In this document: in pieces, positions 35,428 to 46,659 of the stretch | Layout: every line of letters begins with the position of its first letter | How positions within the stretch are numbered: position 1 is the stretch's first letter | Notes under the pieces: model-generated | Told to the model about the DNA's origin: nothing | Database searches by the model: none | Seen by the model: only the letters and a program-made list of their open reading frames with translations | Source of the DNA: Osedax fenrisi | Taxonomy: Eukaryota; Annelida; Polychaeta; Sabellida; Siboglinidae | Assembly: GCA_964019155.1 (NCBI GenBank) | Contig: OZ025243.1 | Coordinates: 17,044,118-17,108,117 of the forward strand | Length of the DNA: 64,000 nt | Direction: 5' to 3' | Program-made: the position numbers and the translations under genes

Positions 35428-35676
35428 GTATGCTGCAGGCATCCGCTAAGATCGTGTATCCTCTCTTGCACACGCATGCATCGTTACCTGCATCATTACC
35501 TGCATCATTACCTGCCTGGTTACCTGCCTGGTTACCTACCTGGTTACCTGCTTGGTTACCTGCTTGGTTACCTGCCTGGTTACCTACCCCTATGACGGGT
35601 ACAAACCACCGTCCGCATATGCTGTGAAGAATCATTTCGCAGTCATTTCTATCTCGGCACTCGTCATTCAGTACAA
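35428..35676 (-). CDS. Gene A exon: EB module 9 with in-frame GNQA/GNDA repeat
   Basis: Phase 1-1, 249 nt. The frame is C-x5-C-x7-C, then a loop of 46 residues, then C-V-C-x10-C ('CRDRNDC', 'CVCKRGY'). The loop holds nine tandem tetrapeptides (GNQA three times, GNQV once, GNQA twice, GNDA three times) encoded by a 12-bp minisatellite. Acceptor TCCGCAG, donor C|GTTAGT. Without the repeat the module would have normal length, so the repeat is an insertion tolerated between Cys 3 and Cys 4. Confidence 0.8.
35477..35584 (-). repeat. 12-bp coding minisatellite, nine units
   Basis: Nine 12-bp units lie inside EB module 9 (minus-strand unit GGTAACCAGGCA with GAT/CAG and GCA/GTA variants). The unit length is a multiple of three and the frame is open through all copies. 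Distinct unit types cluster (three GNDA units at the C-terminal end), as expected from slippage or unequal exchange. Confidence 0.9.
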
Positions 35677-35718
35677 CTGCGGAACGTGATGTAGTTAATG
35701 TACACACGTATACGTATA

Positions 35719-35750
<32 letters not shown>

Positions 35751-35899
35751 CTTATATATAGATGTATATTAAATAGAATTTTAAGTTTTAAATAATAGAA
35801 AATAATAGAGTTATATATCGCACTTGATAGTTATATATGATATATGATATATATGTATACTTATCGAGAACAATGTATGCGAATTATTTAGTGACTCAC

Positions 35900-36028
35900 T
35901 ATTGTTGCACTTATTGTTCTTCATGATAAAACCCTTTTCACACGCGCATCTGCCTTTAATGCAGAACAGTTCCTGGGTGTTGCCGCAATCTTGGTCAGTT
36001 AAACATTCCGCGTCCATGACGGGCTCCA
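35900..36028 (-). CDS. Gene A exon: EB module 8
   Basis: Phase 1-1, 129 nt. Spacing is C-x5-C-x7-C-x4-C-x-C-x10-C ('CLTDQDC', 'RCACEKGF'). Acceptor CAATAG, donor A|GTGAGT, one of the few canonical donors in this gene. Confidence 0.8.
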
Positions 36029-36259
36029 CTATTGCGTAATACATTATATAATTACGTCATAAATTAAATAAACAATAGTATTAGTATTATCAGTATTATT
36101 AAATCGATTATATTATTACGATATACAGTAAATGGATAATAACTATTATAACTATAATTATGAAATATTATTCAATTAAAGAAACAATAGTATTACTAGT
36201 TATATAATAAACAATAGGTTAATTAAACACTAAAATATCTTAGTAACGATGCACATAAT

Positions 36260-36640
36260 CCTACCATCAGTTGAGCGGAGTCGATCAAAGTGGCTTCTAT
36301 ATCGGGATAACAATATGAACACTACTAATGTCTACCGAGAAGAATACTATTAATAGTGTCATCGAGTTGTGATGAGAGTTTACGCTTAGTCGGAGAGACA
36401 AGTATGAGGCGGGTGTATCGAGGGACTTCAGCTCGTAGCCAAACAAGAACTGGCAAACAGACTAGCTAATGGCTGGCGGGAGGACGTTCGGTTTGTACCC
36501 TGGGATATTAGTGTCGAATTTGAAAGATTGTTGTCTTAGCGTATGTCCATTGAAAGGGATTTATACATATTTATATATTAACATATATCCTATATATATG
36601 TATAATGGTTGAATACTTAAATAAATAATATTGTATTACT
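36260..36640. other. Moderately GC-rich stretch of unknown origin
   Basis: Fragments such as 'QELANRLANGWREDVRFVPW' are open on the plus strand over about 100 bp, followed by a T-rich end with AATAAATAATATTG. It looks like a decayed transposon coding end plus 3' UTR but is not recognised. Confidence 0.3.
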
Positions 36641-37319
36641 CTTAATCTAGGTGTATTACTAATTCATTGATTGAACTGCAATTGTATATCATATAACAAT
36701 AACTGCAATACGTATAGTTATCAACCATGTACTGAAGAAGCTATACCCTTAAATACTACATTACGTAATATGTTTATTTAGTAATGTTTATTAACTTATA
36801 GTATAATACTTTTTATTTTCGTTTTTATTTTATTCTTTTTACCGAGCGAATATGCAGTTTATATATAAACTATATATATATATAAGCAGTTTATATATAT
36901 ATATATATATGTATGTGTATTTCTCATTTTTATTTATATGCAATTACTCATTACTATCTATTATTATTATTATTATTAATATTATTATATATAGGTAACA
37001 TACTACTTAAAACACATTCAAAAATAGCGCTCGATATTATATTTGTGTATAATAAATCATCATCATCTTCATAGTTATATATTTTATTGTATTACTTTAT
37101 TGGTATATTATTTGTTGTCGATTTAAATTTTTATTAAATTAATATCAAAAAGTTTAAAGGGATGTCAGAAGACGTACGCCATCGTATGAATAGAGAGCGT
37201 GATAATGGGTCTATACGAAACTAAGCGTTACTACAATACGTGGGTAATATGGGGGGTAGACATGAAGTCATGTATATTATTATACTAATAATACGCGCAT
37301 TCAATGTAAACTTGTATAA

Positions 37320-37353
<34 letters not shown>

Positions 37354-37433
37354 TGTACACGATATAGCTAACACATATATTATGGATTATCTATGTTTAC
37401 GGATCGCGAGTAGGAGGTCGCTGATTGGCTAAC

Positions 37434-37598
37434 GTTTAGCGAAGCAGGTATCGCCCCCTTGCGTTGTCGAGTAGAACCTATCCGTACACCGACACCGGAA
37501 ACCATCCGGACCGTTAGTGTTGACGCAGTCGCTATTCTCGATGAACGAGACGCAAGAATAGATCAAATTGCCGAATTCGCAAGCCATGTTCATGTGTA
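37434..37598 (-). CDS. Gene A exon: EB/EGF-like module 7
   Basis: Phase 1-1, 165 nt. Spacing is C-x8-C-x8-C-x10-C-x-C-x13-C, with a wider first loop than the others ('ACEFGNLIYSC', 'RCRCTDRF'). Acceptor CGACAG after a C-run, donor C|GTTAGC. Confidence 0.75.
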
Positions 37599-37699
37599 CT
37601 GTCGGGGGGGTCGGGTGATGTGCGTGTGTGTATTGTTTATGTCACGTGGTGGTTTATCACGTGACTATTATCATGTGTATAGGTCACGCGGGCGCTAAG

Positions 37700-39795
37700 C
37701 GATATCATTGTTTTGTTAATTCTAACAATTAGAATAGGCAATACAATGAACGATCAACAAAATATTTTTTCTGATAATGTGTGGTGTGCGCCAACAAATT
37801 CTAAACAAAAAAATATACACACCAAATTTAATCTCGACATTTTTCATAAATTTGTTACGTTTCTTATACGAAATTTAAATATATTTAAATTTAATATATT
37901 CTTTTAAGCTGAATTTACGAAATACAAATACAGTTTTTTTATATTAATGATAATTTAATAAAATTTGTATAATTGGAAATCTTATCAAATTCTATAATGT
38001 AAGTAATATATTAGTTTTTTTTTATTTGTTATTAAAAAAAAGTTATGTTAATAATTGAGCAAATTTGGTAACAATTTTACATTGTGTAGAATATGTTACA
38101 TATGAATTATGTATGTTTTAATTTATTTATAATATATATTAGAACATAACTCATTCAATAATGAATATTTTGTAATGAAATTAACAGACTATCTATATAA
38201 TACATATATGTAACGTTATACAAAATGATTAGCTTTTCCACCAAATATGGGAAAAATTTTATTTTTTTTAAATGTTTTTACAAAGCTAAAAATGTATATA
38301 TTATGATGCTATATGTAAATTGTATACATATCTATAAAATCTATATCTTATATAGGCGGTTTAATGCTATATTCGACTAGTTTCACAAATATAATCAACG
38401 AATTCTGCACCAGAATATCGCGATCACCATAATTTTGCTTGAAAGAAATTTGATGCCTACATTTAGATCTAAACAGGATTTTAAACGGAAATAAATCTTA
38501 ACGAAATGATATTTATATTCTATATATGTTTTTGAAATATTAAATATATTATGGATTTAAAATTTTGTTTAGACATAGTTTTAAATAATTATGATTATTT
38601 ATAAAATATTGTAAAATTTAAAAAAAAATATTTTTAAATATGCACATAATAAATAAAATATGAATTTTAAATATTAACGAACTTACCATTTAAATAAATG
38701 CAATTTATTTTGTACCCTTTAAATATTTATGCTAATTTATAAATATATATATATCGTGTATCGTACAGCAGCTCGTCGGTCTCAGTCGTCGTCGTGGTCG
38801 CAGGGTGAAGATCGGGATACGTGGTGGGGGAAATACGTGGTGACGGAATACGTGGTGGGGAAAATACGTGGTGACGGAATACGTGGTGGGGGAAATACGT
38901 GGTGACGGAATACGTGGGGGGGGACAGTTATACATAAACATTTCAACAAACACTGACAATATCCTAGCGCCATTATATATTATATATATGTTATGTAACA
39001 TTCATTCTCACAATCATCCTGCCTAAATACCACACCGCGCCGCCAATCTAATATAAACTCATTTGAACACACACTCATACAAAATACACTACATCACATA
39101 TATATATATATGTATATATTTTATAGTTTAACCAACAAATTATTTTCAAGAACAACAACAATTATGTTTAAAAAAAATTAATTGAAAAAAAATAAAAAAT
39201 GCCACAAATTTCTAGAAAAATTAAACTATATGCAAATACAATTATATATCTGGTACCCAAATAGTGAAATGATAGCTGTTAGCGTGCGCTACATTTTCTA
39301 AGGAAGAGTCGTACGCACACTAAGAGTGGTCATTCAGCTGAATAAGTGTCCTCCAATATTTGTGAACTAAGGGCTTACATAATAATGTATGAAAATAAGT
39401 CAAACAAATTTGTATTAATTGTTTACCATCCTATAGGATTTACCGCCCTGTAGGGCTCTCGATAATTCCTAAAAGTTTAACATGGAGAGAATAACTAAAA
39501 AGTTACTTTATACTACTAATAATTGGTATTGTATTATGAACTTGTAATGGTATATAGAATAAATGTGATAATTATAGAAAATAAAAAAATTAATTTAATT
39601 GTTTAATAAATGAAATGAAATTAAAGAAATTTCTAGGATTTTTTTAAAACTTAAAAACGCAAATATATGAACTACTTTTTTTTTCCAATTTATTTTTAAA
39701 AAGGTAAAAGGTAAAATAGTAAAAGGTAAAATTTAAAAAGGTAAAATTATAATGTTACTAGTTGTATTGTATTGTCCTGTGCCTTATAGTTATTA

Positions 39796-39852
<57 letters not shown>

Positions 39853-39920
39853 GTGTCTGTGTATATATACTTATATGTTTAACATGTATATATATATGAA
39901 TACCAATACACTGATATTAA
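37700..39920. other. Gene A intron between modules 6 and 7
   Basis: Mostly AT-rich DNA without exon signals. It contains the minisatellite at 38815-38935 and a short inverted word pair near 39430 (CCTATAGGATTTACCGCCCT). Open frames here are low-complexity. Confidence 0.4.
38815..38935. repeat. Minisatellite, 31-32-bp unit (two half-units of about 16 bp)
   Basis: Alternating AATACGTGGTGACGG and AATACGTGGTGGGGGA, about 3.5 double units. All three minus frames are open because of the repeat, giving Pro/His/Val-rich nonsense translations. Confidence 0.85.
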
Positions 39921-39932
39921 TCATCAACTAAC

Positions 39933-40088
39933 GATCGGAGCACACATGGACCTCAGCGTTGGACAGCACGGGTATCTGGTTGCCGATACACACGCACCGC
40001 TTGACCTCCGCCACGGTCCGACACACCCCTCCGGTCAACCATTGCCGGCAATCTACGTCTCGACGGCAAAAGTTGTTACCTCTATTTA
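39933..40088 (-). CDS. Gene A exon: EB module 6
   Basis: Phase 1-1, 156 nt. Spacing is C-x5-C-x8-C-x8-C-x-C-x15-C ('CRRDVDC', 'RCVCIGNQ'). Acceptor CTTCTAG, donor C|GTTAGT. Confidence 0.8.
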
Positions 40089-40347
40089 CTAGAAGGGTGT
40101 ATACGTCGTATTGTAATACGCATGTGTGTATCGAATATGTGTATGTTATACACTTACATTTGTTATCTATATATATATATATATATATATATAACAATAA
40201 TAATAATTATTATTAGTGTTATTTATTAAAAGTGATATTGCTGTTATCGTTTTCTTTTGATTAAACGATACGTGTTGACATATCCTAGAGGCTTCAACAT
40301 ATCTATGTGTTATCTATGTGTTATGTTACACGTATCCTATAGGAATA

Positions 40348-40517
40348 GAGGCGCTGGAACGATGGTGTGTATTTAGGGGGGACCAATTAAAATAAATGTT
40401 GTTGTAAAAGTGGGGGGGGGGTACCAATACATAGGAGGTCCCCCTAGATTTTAAGAGGAGGATAGGGGAGAGGGGAGAAGGGGACATACCCCCGTCCCCC
40501 CCTGATGCAGCGCCCCC
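40348..40517. mobile_element. GC-rich MITE family, copy 3
   Basis: The ends are GAGGCGCTGGAACG and GATGCAGCGCCCCC, TA-flanked, 170 bp, with an extra purine-rich stretch (GGAGGATAGGGGAGAGGGGA) relative to the other copies. In the gene A intron before module 6. Confidence 0.8.
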
Positions 40518-40799
40518 TATATAGGATGCAATCATTGTTGTCACACTATAGTTAATATTTTGGTTTTTACTACATACAATATGAATACTATAGTATACTG
40601 TAGTTATATAACCTCATAGTATACGCACATACACACGTACATTCATATACCTAATGATTATATATGTCGATGTGTACATCGTCGTTAATATACCATAGTT
40701 ATGTCACGTGATAATAAACTATAATTAGATCGCCTACTATTATACCAAGGATATTGTCCTTGATTATACTATACTTATATCAGGGATGTTATAGATCTC

Positions 40800-40998
40800 C
40801 GTGGTTATACCAGGTAATATTATATTATAGTTATATTAAGTGGCAATATATTATATAAGCGTGACAATATATTATAATTATATCACGTGACAATATATTA
40901 TAGTTATATCACGTGACGGTATAATATAGTATTATCACGTGACAATATAGTATAGTTATATCACGTGACAATCAAATATAGTATTATCACGTGACAAC
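40800..40998. repeat. CACGTG-bearing tandem array downstream of module 5
   Basis: About six units of roughly 28-31 bp built on TTATATCACGTGACAATATA. The array ends within 15 bp of the module 5 donor (41008/41009), on the intron side. Confidence 0.8.
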
Positions 40999-41008
40999 GT
41001 ATACGTAC

Positions 41009-41170
41009 TCGGGGAGCAGACAAGACCTTCCCTCTTGACCGGTTCCTGCGACACGTATCCGTCCCGGCAATCGCATGTCTTCCGTTGTCCGCCGCCCGTC
41101 CGTCTGCATTGACCGTTGTCTATGTGGCCGCAGTCTACGGCCACGTCTGCGCAATGGTCGCCCAGCACGT
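41009..41170 (-). CDS. Gene A exon: EB module 5
   Basis: Phase 1-1, 162 nt. Spacing is C-x6-C-x7-C-x10-C-x-C-x16-C ('CADVAVDC', 'TCDCRDGY'). The acceptor CCGTAG follows a pyrimidine-rich tract made of 9-bp repeats (41171-41208 on the plus strand, GGGTGGTAG units). Donor A|GTACGT. Confidence 0.8.
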
Positions 41171-41328
41171 CTACGGGGGTGGTAGGGGTGGTAGGGGTGG
41201 AAGTCGTACAGAACGACGAATAGTCGTTTACGGGTGGATAAACGAGACTAAATAGGATATGTATTTAAATTCTAATATATATATGTAAAATATGTTTTAT
41301 TTTTTTTCTCAAATATTACCTCGCGTCG

Positions 41329-41455
41329 TATGTTTAGTGGTATGTTTAGTGGTATGTGTAGTGGTATGTGTAGTGGTATGTGTAGTGGTATGTGTAGTGG
41401 TATGTGTAGTGGTATGTGTAGTGGTATGTGTAGTGGTATGGGTAGTGTTATGTAT
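41329..41455. repeat. 12-bp minisatellite (TATGTGTAGTGG)n, about ten units
   Basis: Intronic, upstream of module 5 on the transcribed strand. Nearly perfect units in the centre, with TATGTTTAGTGG variants at the left. Open frames on both strands are repeat artefacts. Confidence 0.9.
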
Positions 41456-41569
41456 AGAAGCGTGCATGTTAACGATAATTTAGTTAGCATACACAGTGTA
41501 TGGATTGACTATTTATTTATGTATTATATTGTCAGGATAGGCAGAGTATATTGTTATATATTTTGTATT

Positions 41570-41798
41570 TATTATTTTATTTTGGTGGAGTCCTTTCATC
41601 TCATCCATCCGAACTTAGATGAGGTTTTCACTTATAACCATATATGGCTCTAATGTCCCTTCAAAGCCGCTCTCGTGTTAAGGTATCCTTAAAAATATTA
41701 TTGTAAGACCTATGTATTGGCCAGGATAGGGCTTGAACACACGTCCTATACTGTCTGTGTATCTGACGCCTTAGCCAACTGAGCCACACAGGCAGTTA
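41570..41798 (-). mobile_element. SINE, minus-strand copy
   Basis: The reverse complement of the family. The tRNA head is at the right (reverse of GCCTGTGTGGCTCAGTTGGC), the body is in the middle, and the tail end TGGTGGAGTCCTTTCATC is at the left. It lies in sense orientation in a gene A intron. Confidence 0.8.
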
Positions 41799-42062
41799 AA
41801 GTATATATGATGAGAAAAGTATGTTGAATTTCTATCATTTTAATTTATTTACATAAATAATTGATTATAATATGTATTACTATAATTACGAAGTTAGTGA
41901 TATTCGTTAATAACTAATATTGATAACTTTAGATTTTCATAAGTATTATATAGTTTTAAAATAGTAACGTATGTATATGCATTTTATAATAATTATTCTG
42001 AAGTGATAACGATAACGAATATGTTCATGTATCATAAATTGTATAACATTCACTTATTACAT

Positions 42063-42262
42063 ATATGATTCTAGATAATAGATAGATCAGATAGATCAAC
42101 AGTGTATTGTATTACTGGTTATATATAAAAAAAAGAAAAAAACTACCATATAATTATATATCATATATAAACAAAATATATAAATGTGATAACAGTAAGA
42201 CAAAACGACACGATACAAAAACAACAACAAGAAATAAACGGAGAAGTAAAATACAAAATAAA
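42063..42262 (-). mobile_element. LINE 3'-end copy (reverse of 7835-8030 family)
   Basis: The reverse complement reads CTTCTCCGTTTATTTCTTG, TATCGTGTCGTTTTGTCTTA and a (GATCTATCT) tail. It ends about 60 bp before the module 4 donor of gene A. Confidence 0.7.
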
Positions 42263-42321
42263 ATAGTTGATTATACGAGGAGCCGTTGATCATATATAAC
42301 ATGATTGGTGTGAATACGAAC

Positions 42322-42468
42322 TTAGTACGCAATTAACATTGTTCTTAATTTTCACGGGTTTTCTGCCACCGCTACAATAACAGTTCCAGGAAGACTTCGC
42401 ATATTTGCATTGCGTGTTTACTATATGTACACAGTCCGATTGACTTGTACAGGCACTTCCTAATGTTC
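42322..42468 (-). CDS. Gene A exon: EB module 4
   Basis: Phase 1-1, 147 nt. Spacing is C-x5-C-x7-C-x8-C-x-C-x14-C ('CTSQSDC', 'NCYCSGG'). Acceptor AACATAG, donor A|GTTCGT. The long last loop is Lys-rich. Confidence 0.75.
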
Positions 42469-42491
42469 CTATGTTAAATAAGATAACTTAA

Positions 42492-42530
<39 letters not shown>

Positions 42531-43257
42531 TGTATATTATAAATATAGTTATTTTTTGAAAATTTTTAGATAATATAATAATAATAAATTATAATTTATC
42601 ATTCTTCCCTTCGAAATTTATAAAATATTTACTAAAAATAAATATGTTATGAAATTGACAACACAACACATTCATCTGTAAACATTATAATGTTATAGTA
42701 TAGTCCCGCAGAGTAATCAAAACATTCTATCTTTAAATGATAGAAATGTTACTATACTGTATTATTCAAATTTAAATAATCTATTATTATTTTATTATAC
42801 AAACGAACATGTATATATATATGTTGGTTATAGTATATAACCCTTATAATGAGTCACATACATATGGTAGTATACGGGTTCAAAGTTTACCGGAAAAATA
42901 CAAAAAATTACTTAGTGACTTATATACTATAATCAAAGGGCTTTGCTATAATGTATTAGATAAATACATTTACATATTTATTCCATACAACTAATGGTAG
43001 TTAAGATCAGTGTATATTGCTCTAATGGTTTGCCACAAATCATATAATTTGTATATTAATGAAACTACGTTTTAACGAACAATATATATCACATGATAAC
43101 TCATCAATCGAAATGTTGTATAAGTAACCGTATTATCTCGTTCGGTTTAAATGCATTACGACGCGGTAATATCGAGTTTTTGATATATCGGGTTCACTGT
43201 GTCGCACACACACACGCACACGCACACACACACACATATGCCCAATAGACACGTAGA

Positions 43258-43440
43258 CGTTACGCCCCCGTGTCTACCACGCCCACGTGTCTACGACAGT
43301 CACATGGTACTAACTAAGTCACGTGTATAACACTGTCACGTGTAACTAACGCAGTCACGTATCTAACACTGCCATGTGTCTACGACATGCACGTGACATT
43401 ACCACATACATATGACACTAGTACAGTCACGTGCTAAGTC
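43258..43440. repeat. AGTCACGTGT / ACTAAC tandem array downstream of module 3
   Basis: Degenerate units of about 20-24 bp, such as GTGTCTACGACAGTCACATG and AACTAACGCAGTCACGTATC. On the transcribed strand they contain GTTAGT words like the donor of module 3, which directly precedes the array. Confidence 0.75.
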
Positions 43441-43446
43441 ACTAAC

Positions 43447-43563
43447 TCAGTACGCACAGTCCATCCAGTACGTTGTTGTCAGCCGGACACTTACACACCG
43501 CCTCAGTGCAGACAGAAGCTTCGGGACACTCAAGGTCACTCACGCAACGCTCGTTCAGTTTCG
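43447..43563 (-). CDS. Gene A exon: EB module 3
   Basis: Phase 1-1, 117 nt, the most compact of the upstream-array modules: C-x5-C-x5-C-x4-C-x-C-x10-C ('CVSDLEC', 'AVCKCPADNN'). Acceptor GTTACAG, donor A|GTTAGT. A CACGTG/ACTAAC-containing tandem array (43258-43440) starts right after the donor on the intron side. Confidence 0.8.
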
Positions 43564-43589
43564 CTGTAACGGGTAGTTACTTTATTACG

Positions 43590-43644
43590 ATTACGTTATA
43601 TATATATATATTTATATATATTTATATATATGTGTGTATATATA

Positions 43645-43720
<76 letters not shown>
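43590..43720. repeat. Compound (AT)n/(GT)n microsatellite
   Basis: TATATATTTATATAT and TGTGTGTATA runs over about 130 bp, in the intron upstream of module 3. Confidence 0.95.
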
Positions 43721-43741
43721 AACATTATTTAGCACACAAAA

Positions 43742-43905
43742 CCGCTTGGTTAGCTCAGATTGATGGAAGGCAACATACAAATAACAAGTAGGACGCGGGT
43801 TCAATCCAATCCGGACCCATAAATAGGTTTTAAAATAATATTTAGAAGTTATGTAATATGATGTAGCATACAAATAATCGAATCTCGTTAAAACCTGCAG
43901 GTTTT
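43742..43905 (+). mobile_element. SINE, 3'-truncated copy
   Basis: The tRNA-like head (GGTTAGCTCAGATTGATGGA, B box GCGGGTTCAATCC) and the first part of the body (AATCTCGTTAAAACC) are present. The 3' half is missing. Confidence 0.7.
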
Positions 43906-43934
43906 CAACGAACAGTTTGATTATTGTTATGATA

Positions 43935-44037
43935 TTGATCGTATTTATTCAAATTGTACCCTAATCAGGGTACGGCTATGGGGACACTACTTACACCCTA
44001 AAATGGCACTCGCTGTACTCTAATTGTTAACAGTGTA
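43935..44037. repeat. Short copy of the TAGGGTACA element
   Basis: TATTTATTCAAATTGTACCC, then GGTACGGCTATGGGGACACT, then ACTTACACCCTAAAA match 12838-12970 closely, with an internal deletion of the TATAATGTATATG segment. Confidence 0.75.
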
Positions 44038-44837
44038 GTTCCTAAAAGTAACCCGATATAGGTGGTACTGGGAAATTTTATATACAAATTCGAATTACAC
44101 GATTTCGCGTAATTGTTATATCTTTCCTTAGAAAAATATTTGGTATGGTTATAAAATTTGGATCGATATCTGGATGTATTTTTTTATTTGGTCGTGGCTT
44201 AAGCCTTGAGCTACCTAACTATATTCAATTGTTTATTTGGTAGATACTTATTTACTAATATATTCAATATATAATCATTAATTAATTTTTACATAAGCTG
44301 TTCACAATGTTTCAAAAGAACACAGTAATGCGGTTATTGGAGATATTATTGGACAATATCTAATATATATCAAGAGAGAAAATTAATATATAAAACCAAA
44401 TATTTTTTTTTAAATGACTTATGTTATTTTCTGTTTTACAAGTTATTTTAAAAACATGATTTTTTTTCACTTTTGTTTACAGGGTTGTATATAGAATGCC
44501 ATCATTGATAAATGCCCAGCTAATGTTATTATGTATATACTATTTGTTTAATATTTTATTGTAATAAAACATAACCCATCATTTATATTTTATGTATACT
44601 ATATTGTATCTAAGAGTATATATTTTAGTTAATATGTATACAATTAATAGTTTTGTTAATTGGATTAATAATATTTTTCTTGCATATAAATGTCTACAAT
44701 ATAATTAAAATGTATAAATATATTATTACAAGCAAATTATATAAAGTACATATGTAATAAAATGTATTAAAAAATGAAATAAATATCTAAAAATAGCTTA
44801 AAATAGGGTAAGCTAATATAGGAAACACAAATTATGG

Positions 44838-45095
44838 ATATAGGTCGATTGACTAATGATATTTTAAATGAGGGGCATGAGACCTATTTTATAAAAAAAT
44901 AATTTGACCAACTTTATTTAATTGTTGTTCATGTGACCTATTTTGTATAGAATAAATGTGGGTCATGTGACTAATATTATTTTAAAATATTCGTCAGTTT
45001 ACTATAGTTGTTATAAAATATCAGTCAACATTTACACTATACTTTTGACCCACATTTGAGGCATAATGTTAGTCAGTTGACCAAGTTATTTTTAT
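44838..45095. repeat. Inverted-repeat element with GTCA-GTTGAC ends
   Basis: TAGGTCGATTGACTAATGAT at the left is mirrored by ATGTTAGTCAGTTGACCAAG at the right. Sub-copies GGGTCATGTGACTAATATTA and ACCCACATTTGAGGC lie inside. Probably a decayed MITE. Confidence 0.5.
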
Positions 45096-45189
45096 GAGTG
45101 TGATATATATATATATGTGTGTGTGTTTATATATGTATGTGTGTATGTATTTATGTGGAACTATACACTACGAGGTATCTCTAACTAAC

Positions 45190-45321
45190 GCAGATGACAT
45201 ACTTTATTGGGACCGATTTCCATAACCACTTGTTTACATTCGCAAACCCCTGCCTCGCATTTAGAATCCATTAAAGCTCTTTCGCATTCTTCATTCGTGA
45301 CGCATGCACTGCCTACTATTC
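45190..45321 (-). CDS. Gene A exon: EB module 2
   Basis: Phase 1-1, 132 nt. Spacing is C-x5-C-x8-C-x4-C-x-C-x12-C ('CVTNEEC', 'GVCECKQ'). Acceptor ACTATAG, donor C|GTTAGT two residues after the last Cys, as in most modules here. The codons are far more GC-balanced than the flanks, which supports coding. Confidence 0.8.
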
Positions 45322-45406
45322 CTATAGTATTCCGAGACCAGTGTATATATATATTATAGTATTAATATGTATTAATGTATACGTATATATATATATATAT
45401 ATATAT

Positions 45407-45700
45407 AACTGCCTGTGTGGCTCAGTGGCTAAAGCGTCAGACACACAAGCAGTAGGACACGGGTTCGAGCCTCGTCCGGACCATTAATTAATTTTATAAA
45501 ATGGGTCTTAAAATATTATTTAGAAGTGATCTTATATAATTATGTACAAATAAATGATCGGCTCTCGTTAAAACCATGGATGCCTTCAAATGAAAGCGGC
45601 TTCGAATGGACTCCATATGGTTATAAGTGAAAACTTCATCTAAGTTCCTGGATGGGATGAAAGGACTCCACCAAATAAAAATAACAATAACAATAACAAT
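45407..45700 (+). mobile_element. SINE, best-preserved full copy
   Basis: A box TGGCTCAGTGGCTAAAGC and B box GGGTTCGAGCC are nearly canonical for RNA polymerase III promoters. The central body and the tail CCAAATAAAAATAACAATAA are complete. This is the best reference copy of the family in the window. Confidence 0.85.
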
Positions 45701-45978
45701 ATATATTGTTTATATATATATCAAATTAAAAAATAGCATATGTAATTAAATTATCTAATAATAATAATAATAATAATAATAATGATAATAGACTAATAGA
45801 CTAATAACTTTAACTTATATATATATATATATATATATAATATTATTATACTTATAATATATATATATATATAAACATAAATATTATTGTATATATGTGT
45901 GTATGCGGGTATTTATTTAGTTTCACTAATAAGATGACATTAAACACATGCAATGGCGCATATGAATATAGTATATAA

Positions 45979-46162
45979 TATAGTAATAATTAATAATTAA
46001 TAATTACATAAATTAAATCAAGACTATAAGAAAAATAATAAATTTAAATTTATGTAGATAAAGTTAAGGTATAAATTAAATTTATAATTAATTTTAATTT
46101 ATTATTTTTCTTATCGTCTTAATTTAATTTATTTAATTATTAATTATTAATTATTACTATAT
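45979..46162. repeat. Large AT-rich inverted repeat (arms about 75 bp)
   Basis: TAGTAATAATTAATAATTAA and AAATTAAATCAAGACTATAA at the left are mirrored by TTATCGTCTTAATTTAATTT and TAATTATTAATTATTACTA at the right, with a spacer of about 30 bp. Likely a foldback element; only one copy seen. Confidence 0.75.
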
Positions 46163-46659
46163 TATTATTCTGTTATAACAGAGCTCTGTTATCTAGACAA
46201 TTAATTGCAGTAAATAACTAAATAGGAATGTTGAGTTGTTATAATATATCATAGTAGGTATACACTAGTTTCACGGATATCTAAAGGTAGGTTATTACGT
46301 AGAGTAAGTTTAAAGATACTACATACAACCTCTAATGGTGGATAGGGCAATATATATCATTATAGTATGCTAAATATCTATGATATTAGTTATCATAATG
46401 TCGAAGAGAAGATAGATCTATCGAATCTATCTATAAAGTCGACTTTGCTTGTAATTAGTAAATCAAAGAAATATATATAATAATAATAATCAGAGTTTAG
46501 GCATTAGCTTGGATGAACGAAAAAACAGAGCTTGCCAAGTCGTCACACTATGTGATTGTGTGGGTAAAATCACATATAAAATTAAAATAATATATTAAAT
46601 AAAATATTTGATTAACAAATTTCTATCTAAAAATAATTTAAAAATAATAGACATAACAA

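Noticed and set aside
38732..39001. Pro/His-rich minus-strand ORFs
   Set aside because: They coincide exactly with a 31-32-bp minisatellite and lack splice-bounded Cys motifs.
41272..41653. ORFs rich in CVVCVV or MCSG repeats
   Set aside because: Translation of the 12-bp TATGTGTAGTGG minisatellite; no independent coding evidence.
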